In this document: positions 1 through 8,391 of the stretch, one piece after another
Position numbering within the stretch: position 1 is the first letter of the stretch
How the letters are laid out: every line of letters starts with the position of its first letter
Assembly: GCA_019677205.1 (NCBI GenBank)
Contig: JAAMXY010000200.1
Span: 1 to 12,404 of the forward strand
Length of the DNA: 12,404 nucleotides
Direction: 5' to 3'
Source of the DNA: Pinguiococcus pyrenoidosus
Lineage: Eukaryota > Sar > Pinguiophyceae > Pinguiochrysidales > Pinguiochrysidaceae
Notes under the pieces: model-generated
The model's database searches: none
What the model saw: the letters and a program-made list of their open reading frames with translations, nothing else
What the model was told of the DNA's origin: nothing
Position numbers and translations under genes: made by a program

Positions 1-343
1 CTCTGTCTGCAGACTTCTTCTTGAAAATCTTCCGTCAGGAGTCAGGACAAGGTTCCCTCTGGCAACAAATACTGCGACAGAACTTCGTGCACACTGCTAC
101 CGAGGCGTCCAATGGGCGCGGGAAGTCGAGGAGTGTGGATTTACGCTGCAGTGGGATACCATGGGTGCTGAAGGGTGCGGGAAGACCAAGTCTGCTGGGG
201 GAAGCAGCCGAAAGGACGGAGAGGCGAACGTAGAGAGATACAGATAGATCAAGAGAAAGGGACAGGAAAAGAGAGAGAGGGAGAGAGAGGAAGAAGGAGG
301 GAGGAAAAGGAGAGGGAGGAAAGGGAAAGGGAAGAAGCGCTTC
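1..343. other. upstream region and 5' UTR of the SAP-RCC1 gene
   Basis: No gene is supported here. An ATG at 161 opens a 28-codon reading frame that stops with TAG at 245-247, in the same frame as the gene starting at 344. If transcribed it is a short upstream ORF, and its stop shows the main protein cannot extend further upstream without a splice. The last ~75 nt are pure purine (separate entry). The 257-codon antisense frame over 35-808 is a shadow of the RCC1 gene. Confidence 0.5.
264..337 (+). repeat. 74-nt uninterrupted polypurine tract
   Basis: Every base from 264 to 337 is A or G, mostly GA, GGA and GGAAA units, ending six bases before the ATG at 344. It probably lies in the 5' UTR or core promoter of the SAP-RCC1 gene. 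Long homopurine runs can form triplex DNA and can bind purine-rich RNA-binding proteins; that is general knowledge, not shown here. Confidence 0.85.
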
Positions 344-2273
344 ATGGCTGCTCACGACTTTTTGAGCAGTGTGCGCGGCTTTGCGAAGGGCAGCGACCGG
401 CAAACGGCGGAGGATGACGAGGACTTCCAATGGGGCTCCTACAAGGCGCTGCACGGCAAGGATCTCAAGGCGCTCTCCAGGAAGCAGCTGCGGAATCACC
501 TGAGTGCGCGAGGCCTGCCGGAGGATGGCACCCGATCGACGATGGTGCAGACTCTGCAGAAGTCGTTGGACGAGGAGAGGCTGTCGGGTCAGGCCTACGA
601 AGAGGTCCTGGAGGCCAAGTTCTTCATGGATCGGGATCTGGAGGAACGGGGTGCCGTGTACGCCATCGGAAGCAACGACGCTGGCCAGCTGGGTCTGCGG
701 GATACCGAACCGCGACAAACCTTCGAGGCGATCGGCAGCTTGAAGGGCGTCGGCGTGAAGCACCTCTGCGCGGGGACGGACATGGTCATTGCTGTGACGG
801 AGGACCACGAAGTGTACGTCTGGGGCGGAGGTGGCGTCGCTCCCTCAGGAATGGAGAAGGATGAACTGGAGCCGTGGGAAGCGGCGGAGCATCTGGAGCC
901 AAGGATCATTGAACCGCTCATCGGAGAAGAAATTGAGGGCTCAAGCATTGGGGCCTCGCACGTCGTTGCGAGAAGCAGAGGCGGCGACTGCCTCTGCTGG
1001 GGCTACAACAGCTGCGGCCAACTTGGCACAGCGGACTTCACGCCGAGCGACGTCCCGGTAGTCGTGAGTACCCTAGCCGACGGTCTCTCGATCCAGCAGG
1101 TCAGGATCCTCGCCACGCACCCTGTCAAACGCGAGTCTCCCTCACCTTACGCTACGCTGCCTCTAGGTGCAAGCTGGAGAAAACCACACTTGCGCGGTTG
1201 CACAGACAGGGCGCCTGTACGTCTGGGGCCACAGTGGCAACGGGCGGCTCGGCCTGGGCGCGAGAGAGCGCATCGGCGTTCCCGACGCGGAACGCTTCTA
1301 CTGGCCGACGCCCTGCCTCGTGGGAGACCTCGCGAGGGAGACTGTGCGGAAGCTGTCTTGCGGCCCGAACTTCACGCTCTGCGTGACAGACAGGGCCGTC
1401 TACAGCTGGGGCTCCGGTGCCGGAGGCCGCCTGGGGCATGGCGACAAGAAGGACGCGTACATGCCACGGCGCATCGAAGCCTTCCAGAACTCGATCGTGA
1501 TCGCGATTTCTGCGGGCGTCTGGCACGCAGCTGCCGTCGTGATGATGCCTGGAATGCGGAAGTGCGGCCACGTGTACACGTGGGGATCTGGCCTCTACGG
1601 GCAGCTTGGGCTGGGTGGCGTCAAGTGCGCCACGACCCCATCCCTTGTGAAAGCCTTGGCAGACCTCTGCGTCCTTGCGAAGGGCATCACGTGCGGCTCG
1701 CACCACAACTTTGTGGTGGATTGTGAGAACGAGCTGTACAGCTGGGGCAGCAACGCCAATCGCTGCCTTGGTCGTGATATCGACGAGGAGCACGTGACCT
1801 ACACGCCAGTCCCTGGTAAGCTGCGAGTCCTTCGCTCCCCCCCGACTTGTTTTGTCGCTTCTCACCGACCGTCGCCGGCAGGCCACGTAAGCTGCTTCGG
1901 GGCGATCGTGCGGAGAGTTGGCCGGGGACTGCCTCGGAGCGTTGCCCTCGGCAAGGAGTTCACGGTCGTCGCGACCTACCCGTACGAGGGTCCCGCTGAG
2001 GAGATCGCGCAGAAGCTCATGGAGGAGAAGCGGATCCGGGACGAGGACGATCGGGCGCGACGGGAGCAGGAAGACAGCGCAGCGATGAAAGAGCGGCAGC
2101 GAGCTGGCAAAGAAAGCCCACGCAACAAAAGGAAGAATCCGGCGGCCCGAGGCAACGCGATCGAAGAGCGCGACCGGCCCGCGCAGGAGGCTGCGGCGGC
2201 CGGGCCCAGAGCCGGGGACATTCTGAAGAAGGGGGATGCGAAGCAGTTCGCGATGGGAAAGTCCGATCGATAA
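344..2273 (+). CDS. SAP-domain and RCC1-repeat (seven-bladed propeller) protein
   Basis: Three exons are inferred: 344-1099, 1167-1815 and 1882-2273, giving 598 residues. Residues ~40-76 resemble a SAP domain (Leu-rich helix, then RGLPEDG turn, then second helix), a fold that binds DNA or RNA. Seven RCC1 repeats follow, each with a Tyr/Cys-x-Trp-Gly-type strand and often a GQLG or GRLG turn, near residues 105, 157, 223, 270, 331, 389 and 443. The blade ending GKEFTVVATYPYEGP leads into a charged, Arg/Glu/Lys-rich tail of ~85 residues, probably coiled or disordered. RCC1 itself is the chromatin-bound exchange factor for Ran, but many RCC1-repeat proteins are not, so Ran GEF activity is not claimed. 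The start is the first ATG after an in-frame stop at 245. Splicing joins SIQQ directly to VQAGENHTCAV, restoring a standard RCC1 strand. The gene is convergent with eIF4E-A. Confidence 0.85.
1100..1166 (+). other. intron 1 of the SAP-RCC1 gene (67 bp, GT-AG, phase 0)
   Basis: Donor CAG|GTCAGG, acceptor CCTCTAG|GTG. The reading frame shifts between the two flanking frames, and removal of these 67 bases rebuilds a continuous RCC1 repeat. Possible branch-site matches (CTCAC, CTTAC) lie about 20-30 bases before the acceptor. The first base of the next exon is G, as in the other two introns of this window. Confidence 0.85.
1816..1881 (+). other. intron 2 of the SAP-RCC1 gene (66 bp, GT-AG, phase 1)
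   Basis: Donor G|GTAAGC, acceptor GGCAG|GCC, with a C/T-rich stretch and a CTCACC branch-like motif between. It is 66 bases long, has no in-frame stop and keeps the frame, so it can be read through as 22 extra residues. It is called an intron because the residues it would encode (KLRVLRS...SPAG) are unlike an RCC1 blade and because donor, branch and acceptor signals are good. Confidence 0.7.
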
Positions 2274-2441
2274 CGGCGTGCTTCATTCTAGCCTCACAGC
2301 AGGGAGCAGCAAAGAAACAAAATCGGTCGGCACGGGCATCGGGTCAGCATTCCCCCGTTTGCTGCGGCGCCGGTCTGCAGGACAATCGGCTCGGACAAGA
2401 ATAAGCGCTTTGACAACGAGTTCCACACAAGTTGCACACGT
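2274..2441. other. convergent 3' spacer between SAP-RCC1 and eIF4E-A
   Basis: 168 bp between two facing stop codons; it must hold both 3' UTRs. No AATAAA signal was seen on the + strand; dinoflagellates are reported to lack this signal. The palindrome AAGCGCTT sits at 2403-2410. Confidence 0.6.
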
Positions 2442-3169
2442 CTAGCTGTGTGCCCGGAAACTTAATTGCAAGTCCTGCATTGCTGCCGACGGGACGCTGT
2501 ACGCGAGGCAGCCCCGCAACGCCTTCTTGAGCGCTCGGTACGGCTCCTCCTCGCTCCCCCGGACCCAGAGCTCCAAGCGATACTTCTGGGACCCCGCCTG
2601 GCTGCGCCCCTTCCCCTCCGTACTCTTATCCACGATCCGCACCCCCGCAATATCCTCCCCTTCCTCCAGCGTCTCTCCGATCGCGCCGAGCACCAAGTTG
2701 GTCCACTGGCTATCGAGGAAGTCATACTGCAAGTTGTCTATGCGGAACTCGGCGCCCTCCCGGTTGGTCTCGTCCTCCCACGCAGGGCTGATTCCGTCCT
2801 TGAAGATGCTGAAGGCCTCGACGTAGTCCGAGCCCAGGCGCTTCCGCGACGCTCCATCGTAGAAAACCTGCGGGAAGAGCGCGCGCAAGGGAGTGGAGTT
2901 CAGCCCTCGCCCAAGCCGGCCACGCCTGGAGCCCCCGTGGCGCTCGCACGGACCTGGCTGGGAGGGGGCAGGTTGTTCCAGTAGGCCCAAAATTCCTCTA
3001 CGGAGCCAAAGTCGCCCAGCTTGTGCTGATTGCCGCCCCAGTTGGCCTGTGAGTTAGCCGGCCGCGCCTTGCTCGCCGCGGAGGGCTGCGAGCTCCACCA
3101 CACCGCCCAGCGACTCTGCAGCGGCGTCCCGCCGCCCGACTCGCCACTGCGCTCAGCACCCTCGGACAT
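2442..3169 (-). CDS. eIF4E: eIF4E-family cap-binding protein, paralogue A
   Basis: Two exons on the minus strand, 3169-2954 and 2867-2442, give 213 residues. eIF4E binds the mRNA 5' cap and recruits eIF4G for translation initiation. Visible family features: TPLQSRW near residue 15; W44 aligned with human W56; VEEFW with W61 aligned with W73 (eIF4G-binding face); PAWEDE with W102-E103 (second cap-stacking Trp and the Glu that reads guanine); SQWTNLVLGAIGE around 125-137; ELW with W173 aligned with W166. Compared with human eIF4E there are about 13 extra residues between the W73 and W102 equivalents (VFYDGASRKRLGSDYVEAF region) and about 7 between W102 and W166, as I recall for alveolate eIF4E class 1. 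The frame extends upstream only to a TTG, so the ATG at 3169 is taken as start. It is divergent from NUP160. Confidence 0.9.
2868..2953 (-). other. intron of eIF4E-A (86 bp, GT-AG, phase 0)
   Basis: On the minus strand the donor is CCAG|GTCCGTG at 2953 and the acceptor TTCCCGCAG|GTTTTC ending at 2868. Removal joins NLPPPSQ to VFYDGASRK, matching paralogue B (TLPHVSD-VFFDG) without a gap. Retention hits a stop at about 2900 and truncates the protein before the second cap-binding Trp. GGCTGAAC is a plausible branch site. Confidence 0.88.
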
Positions 3170-3267
3170 GTCAAGGCCAGGCAGCACGGACCGAACGGAG
3201 CTGTACAAAGCGCCGCTCCACCCCCACGAAGCTTTTCCGTGCCTCCCCTGGCCGCTTCAGTTGAATC

Positions 3268-3288
3268 TGTGGATTTTCAATATCCACA
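3268..3288. repeat. inverted repeat, 7-bp arms, 7-nt loop
   Basis: TGTGGAT at 3268-3274 and its exact complement ATCCACA at 3282-3288 enclose TTTCAAT. It lies in the AT-rich middle of the divergent spacer. Confidence 0.7.
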
Positions 3289-3291
3289 TGG

Positions 3292-3319
3292 GCCTCAAGA
3301 TCGAAGTGGAGATCTTGGC
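3292..3319. repeat. imperfect inverted repeat with 7-bp core arms
   Basis: CAAGATC at 3296-3302 pairs with GATCTTG at 3311-3317. The pairing can continue to GCC/GGC on the outside if one or two bases bulge. It lies four bases after the previous inverted repeat. Confidence 0.6.
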
Positions 3320-3354
3320 TATAGAAGTTTCCAAATGTTAGATATAACGTCTAC

Positions 3355-3413
3355 TTGAATGGCGGAGAGCTGGTGGCGCGCCCGCATGCGCTGCGCGCCA
3401 ACTCGCCATTCAA
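3355..3413. repeat. 59-bp nested inverted repeat upstream of the NUP160 start
   Basis: Outer arms TTGAATGGCG (3355-3364) and CGCCATTCAA (3404-3413) are perfect complements. Inner arms TGGCGCGC (3374-3381) and GCGCGCCA (3393-3400) are also perfect. The centre contains the palindrome CGCATGCG (3383-3390). Only the stretches between the arms (9 bases on the left, 3 on the right) fail to match. As RNA it would be a long stable hairpin in the NUP160 5' leader, 47 bp before the ATG. Confidence 0.85.
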
Positions 3414-3459
3414 ACGGTGCAAAAGATACTGCACCGCGCGACGCCTGGCGCCGCAGCAG

Positions 3460-6400
3460 ATGCTGGCATCCGCGCCGCGCGAGATGCAGGAGGTGCGAAT
3501 CACAGGAGCGGAGGAGCTCCACCGGCGCGTGCAGCGCTGCGTGCACTGCGACGCTGCGAAGCCCCCAGCTTTGGGCAGCTCCTGGCGCGCTGGGGTCGCC
3601 AAAGTCCGCGTCGAGAAGTGGAGCAGCGGTGTGTTGAGCTGGCGCAGCCATGGCTGCTTCCTCCTTCTACGAGAAGAGAGCATCTTGGGAAAAGAGGCGC
3701 CGGAGGCGGTGGTGGACGAGCTGCTGCTGCAGTTCGCGTCGCCGGTTTTGCCAACCATCGCCGCGTTTCCCTGGCCCGACGAAGGTGCCGGCGTACTGAT
3801 CTGCGTTGCGGAGAGGTCGGGTCGGGTTCACCGCCTGAGCTTTGCCGTGGACGACTACGGTCATCTGTTCGGAGGCCTAGACCGGCAGAGCGACGGCTCG
3901 CCGCTGTTGCCGGGCAAGCTGTCTCAGAGTTTCCAAGTTAAAGAGGATGCGGGCGACGAGACCGAGCCGATGGCGAATCATCTGACTTGCATCGCCTGGC
4001 TGGATGAAAGAGATAGCATCGCGGGTCTCGCGAACGGCTCTGTGCTCCGGGCACGCTTCGGGACGGCCACGACGCAAGCCTCGCGGGCCGTCTTCGCGGT
4101 GTCCTCGGCGCTGGGCTGCCTCATCTCGAACTTTGGCCTGGACTTCGGCTTTGGGATGGGCACGGCGGCGCCGATGGCGCTTTTGCGGATCAGCGGCTTG
4201 GTGCTGACTTTCCACGAGGACTTGTATCTGCGAATCTGGGACATCCGCGAAGAGCGGCTGGAGCGGGAGATCGACTTGTCGGGCGAGCTCAAGAAAGCCT
4301 CTGGCACCAACTCGCATAGCAAGCTGCGAATCATGCCGGGGCAAGCCTGGCTGCGACCTGGGGGCGCGGCCAGAGTCTCGGCTCCTCTGGTGATTGCAGC
4401 GCAGGTTGAGAGGTTTGTCGTCGAGCCTCAGCTGCCCACGCCGAGACGAGAGAGCGTTCCCATCGCGATCGTTATGGAGCTCGAGCAGGGCATTGGAGAG
4501 GTGCGCATCGTGCACGGCTTCCGTGTGGTGCCGGCGTCGCCATACAGCAGCCCGAGTGGGACGTTGGTGCTGTGGGATGTCGGATTGGATCCGAATCACC
4601 TGTGGCTCTTGGCGAAATCCTTCGACGGCGAGCTGGAGGAAAGCTCCACGAGCGTGGTGATCAGCTATGGTCTCCACGATCGCTTGTGGCGCCCCTCGTA
4701 CCATTCCACACGTGATCAAACGCTGATGCAGCAGCAGAAAGAAGACGAAATGCTGGTCGAGCGAAAAGAGATGCTGCACCGGTCCTGGGCGGACATGGCC
4801 ACGGTGGAGACCGCTTACGTGAGCGAGGACTGCGATGCGTCCTCCCTCGATGGTTTCGCCCTTTGGTCGGCGATATCAGACCTGATCGAAAGGTTCTTTC
4901 TTGAACGCGTCCTGGTGCTTGGCCGATTCAGCTTGACCACGATCGAAGCAGTGCTGGCCGAGGGGGTGCCCGGCGAAGCGCGCGTCCAGATATCACATCG
5001 GGGCCACGATCGCGCGTCGGTTGCGTCGGCCGTCGTTGGCTGCATGCGGAAGTGGATGCACCTGCAGGGCGTGCCTGGCTTCATTGTGGACGTGCCGAAG
5101 GCGTACTGGGCAGATGGTCGGCACGTGGAGACCAACGCGAAGACCGTCTGCTCCACCTGGCTTCAGCTGCTTGCGCTCCTCCACAAGGTCGAGACGGCCG
5201 AGGCGTCGCCAGCCGGACTGAACGCAAGCTTTGGCACCGGTCTGGCTTCTGCCGTCGTCATCCTTCGCTGTGCCGGGTTGTTCACCCTGACGACCGAGTT
5301 CCCAACGCCCCGGCCTGTTGTCAAGACGCCGCTCCAGGAGAGTCTCTGGCTTGCTTTCGACCAGTTGAAGGTCGTCATTCCGCGTGGCTACCTCCTGACG
5401 TTCCGCGCCATGCTGCAGCCAAAGACCTGCGGACAGGGCCTGCTGCGCCTCCTTCCCGGAGAGGTCTCGATAGACAAGATGAGGGCCCTTCTCGAAGCTT
5501 GCAGCACCGAGGGCGGCGGCGGCGGGCTGCAGGACGTCTTGGGAGACATGGCGACGTATACGGTGACGGAGATTCGGGAGGCGCTGATGGAGATCGTCGT
5601 GTCGTACCTCACACCGCTGTGGAGGCAGCTGTATCCGCGCGTCCCGCAGGGAGACCCGGGCGCGCAGCTTAGCAACGCGGAGGTGCAGTGGCTCACGCAC
5701 ATGATTCTGGACGGACTGAGGAACCTCTGCGACGACATGCAGTACGTTGCGCTCCTCCTGACGTTGACGGGTGCCGAAGACGCGGTGTTGGAGAAGATCA
5801 AGTCCCTGGCCAAGTGGCTTCTCCTATGCTCCTACAGCTTGAGACAGTCTCTGGACTTTCGCTTGAATGACGACCTCGCTTCCTTCCAGGAGGCTCTCCA
5901 CGACCGGCAGAACATTGAGAACGATCCGTGGTATCGGTTTGGGTCTCCGGCATTTGTGTACTCGGTCGCGCTAGATGGCACAGGAACCGGCAGCCGCCTC
6001 ACCGCCCCGAAGGGCGCGGACGAGGTCCTGCTGGCCCGAGTCGTGCGCGCACGCTTTGTTCCCGGGTGTGCAGATGTTTCCCGTCCCGCGGAAGCGCTGT
6101 GGAATGTCTTGAATCACTTCAACCCGTGGAGAACGCGGGACATCTTTGAGCAGGCCGAAGCATGCGTACCCCCGATGCTGTACACGCTGCGAGAAAGTGG
6201 GCAGTACCGCATCCTCGCCGAGCACGTGGCCCACGCGCTAAGACAGAACGAGGAGCATCCAGCGGATCGGATGGTACTTGACGACGAGGACACGGTGCTT
6301 CAGGTGGATCCCCCGCTGCGGCAGCTCCAGCAACTGCAGGCCGAGTGCCTCTTCTATCACGTTGGACTCATGCGCAGCGGGGCCTCTCCCTCTGCCCATG

Positions 6401-8391
6401 CCCAGGCGCTGGAGCTTCTACGGCGGGCTGTCCAGTTCCACGACAGGGCTCGGCCGGTCACCAAGGCCTGGGTACTGGAGAAGCTGCTCAATGAGAGCAA
6501 GACCGACACCCTGCAGGGCCTCATGCAGCGGGTGGAGGACGAGATTTCCGGAGCTGTCGTCCTGGAGGCGCAGGGCTCGCAGTGGAAGGCGTCCCAGGTT
6601 GTGCTAGCGAGGATCGTGTCCGAGAGCGCGTCGCGATTTGCGCGCACAATGGGTGCCCAAGCTCACAACAAGGCGCTGCAGCGATTGCTCAAGCCCGTGC
6701 TCGACGGCACGGCTTCGCTGAAGGCGGATGGAATCGAATGGAACGAAGAGAAGCTGCTGCAGGCTCGCCAGGCGTTGGACGGCTTGCTGAACGATAGCAC
6801 CTTCGGTGCTCTGCTGGTCGCGTTGACGGACTGTGATCACCAGCTGCGGTGCCTCAACGTGCTGGAGGCTTGTCGGAGGACCGAGAAAGCCAAGGACGCC
6901 GACGAGCAGGTCGTCATCCACCTTGGCCTGCACGCTGCGAGGAATGCCCTCGAGACCTTCGAAACGGTGATGGACAAAGACCCCTGGAACGCGCTGATCT
7001 TGCCGGAGTATAGCACCTTGTGCAGTGCGCTCTTTCGGCTCTCTGTCGACGCCGGTGACTACGCCGGAGCCTTCCAGGCCCTGAGGCGCAATCCGAATCC
7101 CCAGCGGCGGAGCGATGCGCTGTCCCGCCTGGTGGCGGTGATGTGCGAGGAGGGCAGGCTGCTGGAGCTGATTGAGCTGCCGCTGGGGGACGGCAGCCCG
7201 GAAACGGAGACGCAGGTAATCCACGTTCTTGAGCAGCTTGCCGGAGCCAGCGACATCCATGGAGAGTTTGCAATCGGCCCGGCACCTGCTCTGGGTCCAA
7301 AGTATTACGGCGCGCTCTTCGCATTCTACATGAAGAAAGGCATGCTGAAGGACGCCGCGGATGCCATGTATCGAGCAAGCCTAAGACTGGAGCAAGAGGT
7401 GGATCCTCGGGGAGTCAAAGCGATGGAAGCTCAGGCCAGTCTTCTGCAGACTGCAGCCGTTGCCCTCGAAGAGATGCCTCCGCGAGATCGCTTCATCACT
7501 CCGCGCACGGCGGTCCTGCTTTCAGCCTTGGAGCGCAATACGGGCCAGTCCTTCAGTGGCGCCGTTCCGCCGTCTGCAAGGAAGCGTCGGCATGGCGATC
7601 GGCAGACTACCGCGTCCGGCACGGCCATGGGCTCCTCGGGGCTGCAGACGGAAGGTGCCGATGCCGGGATCGTGACGCTGGAGGCTCTCGTGAAGGCTGC
7701 TGCGCTGAAACGCGCGCACGTGAAGCTTGCGCGGATGCATGCAGCGGACAACGACTCTCTGGGAACGATCATGGGCATGCCGGCCGGCGAGACCGCGGAT
7801 CTGCTCGCGAGGTCCAGACTGTTTTCGGACGCCTTGTCGCTGCGCAAAGCCATGAAGCTGCCGCTGGGGCCGACCGTTCGCCAGCTTGCGTACGCGGCGA
7901 TTTTGGAGCGGCGCCATGTCGATGAGCAACGTGATCTGACGCCTACCGTGGAACCGCGGGTTCGCGCCGACTATCGGTGCTTCTCCTTGGATGCGGACCT
8001 TGTTCCGCCGCTGGTGCCCCCTGGGGACGGCGTGGAACGCCAGCTCCGCGAGGTCTTGGAGACGCTCGACTCGGCGGCGGAAGAGAGCTTTGCGATGCAT
8101 CGGGCTGCCCTCGAGACGTACTGCATCGGGTTTGGTGCGGAGAATGAAGTCGTGGACATTCCCAAGTGGTTGCTGGAATCATACTTTGGAAGGGATCCCA
8201 GCAAGCTGGTGTGGACGCTGGTCGATTTCCATCGCCTGGAGCTTGCCCACGTCTACGCCTTGCGTTTGGTGCAGGACAAGGCGAGGCACTTTTCCTACGC
8301 GATGGTTGACAAGGTGCTCAACGCCTCGGACTTGACCCACGGACAGAGGAAGGAGCTGGAAGGTGCGGTAGAAAGCCGAATGGGCGCTTGA
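3460..8391 (+). CDS. NUP160: Nucleoporin NUP160 (NUP120) homologue, Y-complex scaffold
   Basis: One intronless frame of 1643 residues (human NUP160 is about 1436). NUP160 is a structural subunit of the Y (NUP107-160) complex that coats the nuclear pore and is needed for mRNA export. The N-terminal ~450 residues look like its beta-propeller: GVLSWRSHGCFLLL with VHRLSF downstream, and a LYLRIWDIREERL strand near residue 250 followed by HSKLRIM. The rest is helical solenoid. The C-terminal third follows human NUP160 block by block from memory: a DAGDYAGAFQALRRNPNP/LSRLVAVMCEEGRLLELIELP block (~1198-1245), YYGALFAFYMKKGMLKDAADAMY (~1281-1305), a variable basic loop with RKRRHGD, LARSRLFSDALSLRKAMKLPL (~1449-1470), and IPKWLLESYF with LVDFHRLELAHVYALRLV (~1567-1604). 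An in-frame stop at 3322-3324 precedes it; 3460 is the first in-frame ATG. A spliced upstream exon is possible. Confidence 0.88.
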   Translation: MLASAPREMQEVRITGAEELHRRVQRCVHCDAAKPPALGSSWRAGVAKVRVEKWSSGVLSWRSHGCFLLLREESILGKEAPEAVVDELLLQFASPVLPTIAAFPWPDEGAGVLICVAERSGRVHRLSFAVDDYGHLFGGLDRQSDGSPLLPGKLSQSFQVKEDAGDETEPMANHLTCIAWLDERDSIAGLANGSVLRARFGTATTQASRAVFAVSSALGCLISNFGLDFGFGMGTAAPMALLRISGLVLTFHEDLYLRIWDIREERLEREIDLSGELKKASGTNSHSKLRIMPGQAWLRPGGAARVSAPLVIAAQVERFVVEPQLPTPRRESVPIAIVMELEQGIGEVRIVHGFRVVPASPYSSPSGTLVLWDVGLDPNHLWLLAKSFDGELEESSTSVVISYGLHDRLWRPSYHSTRDQTLMQQQKEDEMLVERKEMLHRSWADMATVETAYVSEDCDASSLDGFALWSAISDLIERFFLERVLVLGRFSLTTIEAVLAEGVPGEARVQISHRGHDRASVASAVVGCMRKWMHLQGVPGFIVDVPKAYWADGRHVETNAKTVCSTWLQLLALLHKVETAEASPAGLNASFGTGLASAVVILRCAGLFTLTTEFPTPRPVVKTPLQESLWLAFDQLKVVIPRGYLLTFRAMLQPKTCGQGLLRLLPGEVSIDKMRALLEACSTEGGGGGLQDVLGDMATYTVTEIREALMEIVVSYLTPLWRQLYPRVPQGDPGAQLSNAEVQWLTHMILDGLRNLCDDMQYVALLLTLTGAEDAVLEKIKSLAKWLLLCSYSLRQSLDFRLNDDLASFQEALHDRQNIENDPWYRFGSPAFVYSVALDGTGTGSRLTAPKGADEVLLARVVRARFVPGCADVSRPAEALWNVLNHFNPWRTRDIFEQAEACVPPMLYTLRESGQYRILAEHVAHALRQNEEHPADRMVLDDEDTVLQVDPPLRQLQQLQAECLFYHVGLMRSGASPSAHAQALELLRRAVQFHDRARPVTKAWVLEKLLNESKTDTLQGLMQRVEDEISGAVVLEAQGSQWKASQVVLARIVSESASRFARTMGAQAHNKALQRLLKPVLDGTASLKADGIEWNEEKLLQARQALDGLLNDSTFGALLVALTDCDHQLRCLNVLEACRRTEKAKDADEQVVIHLGLHAARNALETFETVMDKDPWNALILPEYSTLCSALFRLSVDAGDYAGAFQALRRNPNPQRRSDALSRLVAVMCEEGRLLELIELPLGDGSPETETQVIHVLEQLAGASDIHGEFAIGPAPALGPKYYGALFAFYMKKGMLKDAADAMYRASLRLEQEVDPRGVKAMEAQASLLQTAAVALEEMPPRDRFITPRTAVLLSALERNTGQSFSGAVPPSARKRRHGDRQTTASGTAMGSSGLQTEGADAGIVTLEALVKAAALKRAHVKLARMHAADNDSLGTIMGMPAGETADLLARSRLFSDALSLRKAMKLPLGPTVRQLAYAAILERRHVDEQRDLTPTVEPRVRADYRCFSLDADLVPPLVPPGDGVERQLREVLETLDSAAEESFAMHRAALETYCIGFGAENEVVDIPKWLLESYFGRDPSKLVWTLVDFHRLELAHVYALRLVQDKARHFSYAMVDKVLNASDLTHGQRKELEGAVESRMGA

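Larger units (their letters stand above)
3170..3459. promoter_or_regulatory. divergent spacer (shared promoter region) of eIF4E-A and NUP160
   Basis: 290 bp between two divergent start codons, so it should contain both promoters and 5' UTRs. It is clearly richer in AT around 3255-3360 than the flanking genes. It holds three inverted repeats (separate entries) and an ATG at 3359, out of frame with NUP160, opening a 92-codon frame. No canonical TATA box is claimed; CTATAG at 3320-3325 is too weak a match. Confidence 0.55.

Noticed and set aside
35-808. 257-codon minus-strand frame and similar long antisense frames (e.g. 3877-4779, 9455-11062, 9844-10791)
   Set aside because: They lie opposite well-supported genes, have low-complexity or unlike-protein composition, and arise from the GC-rich codon usage that leaves few stops on the other strand.
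3170-3208. Extended start of eIF4E-A at 3208
   Set aside because: The codon there is TTG, not ATG; the first real ATG is at 3169.
3355-3459. Extended start of NUP160 at 3355
   Set aside because: The codon is TTG, and the segment is part of the inverted repeat; the first in-frame ATG is at 3460.
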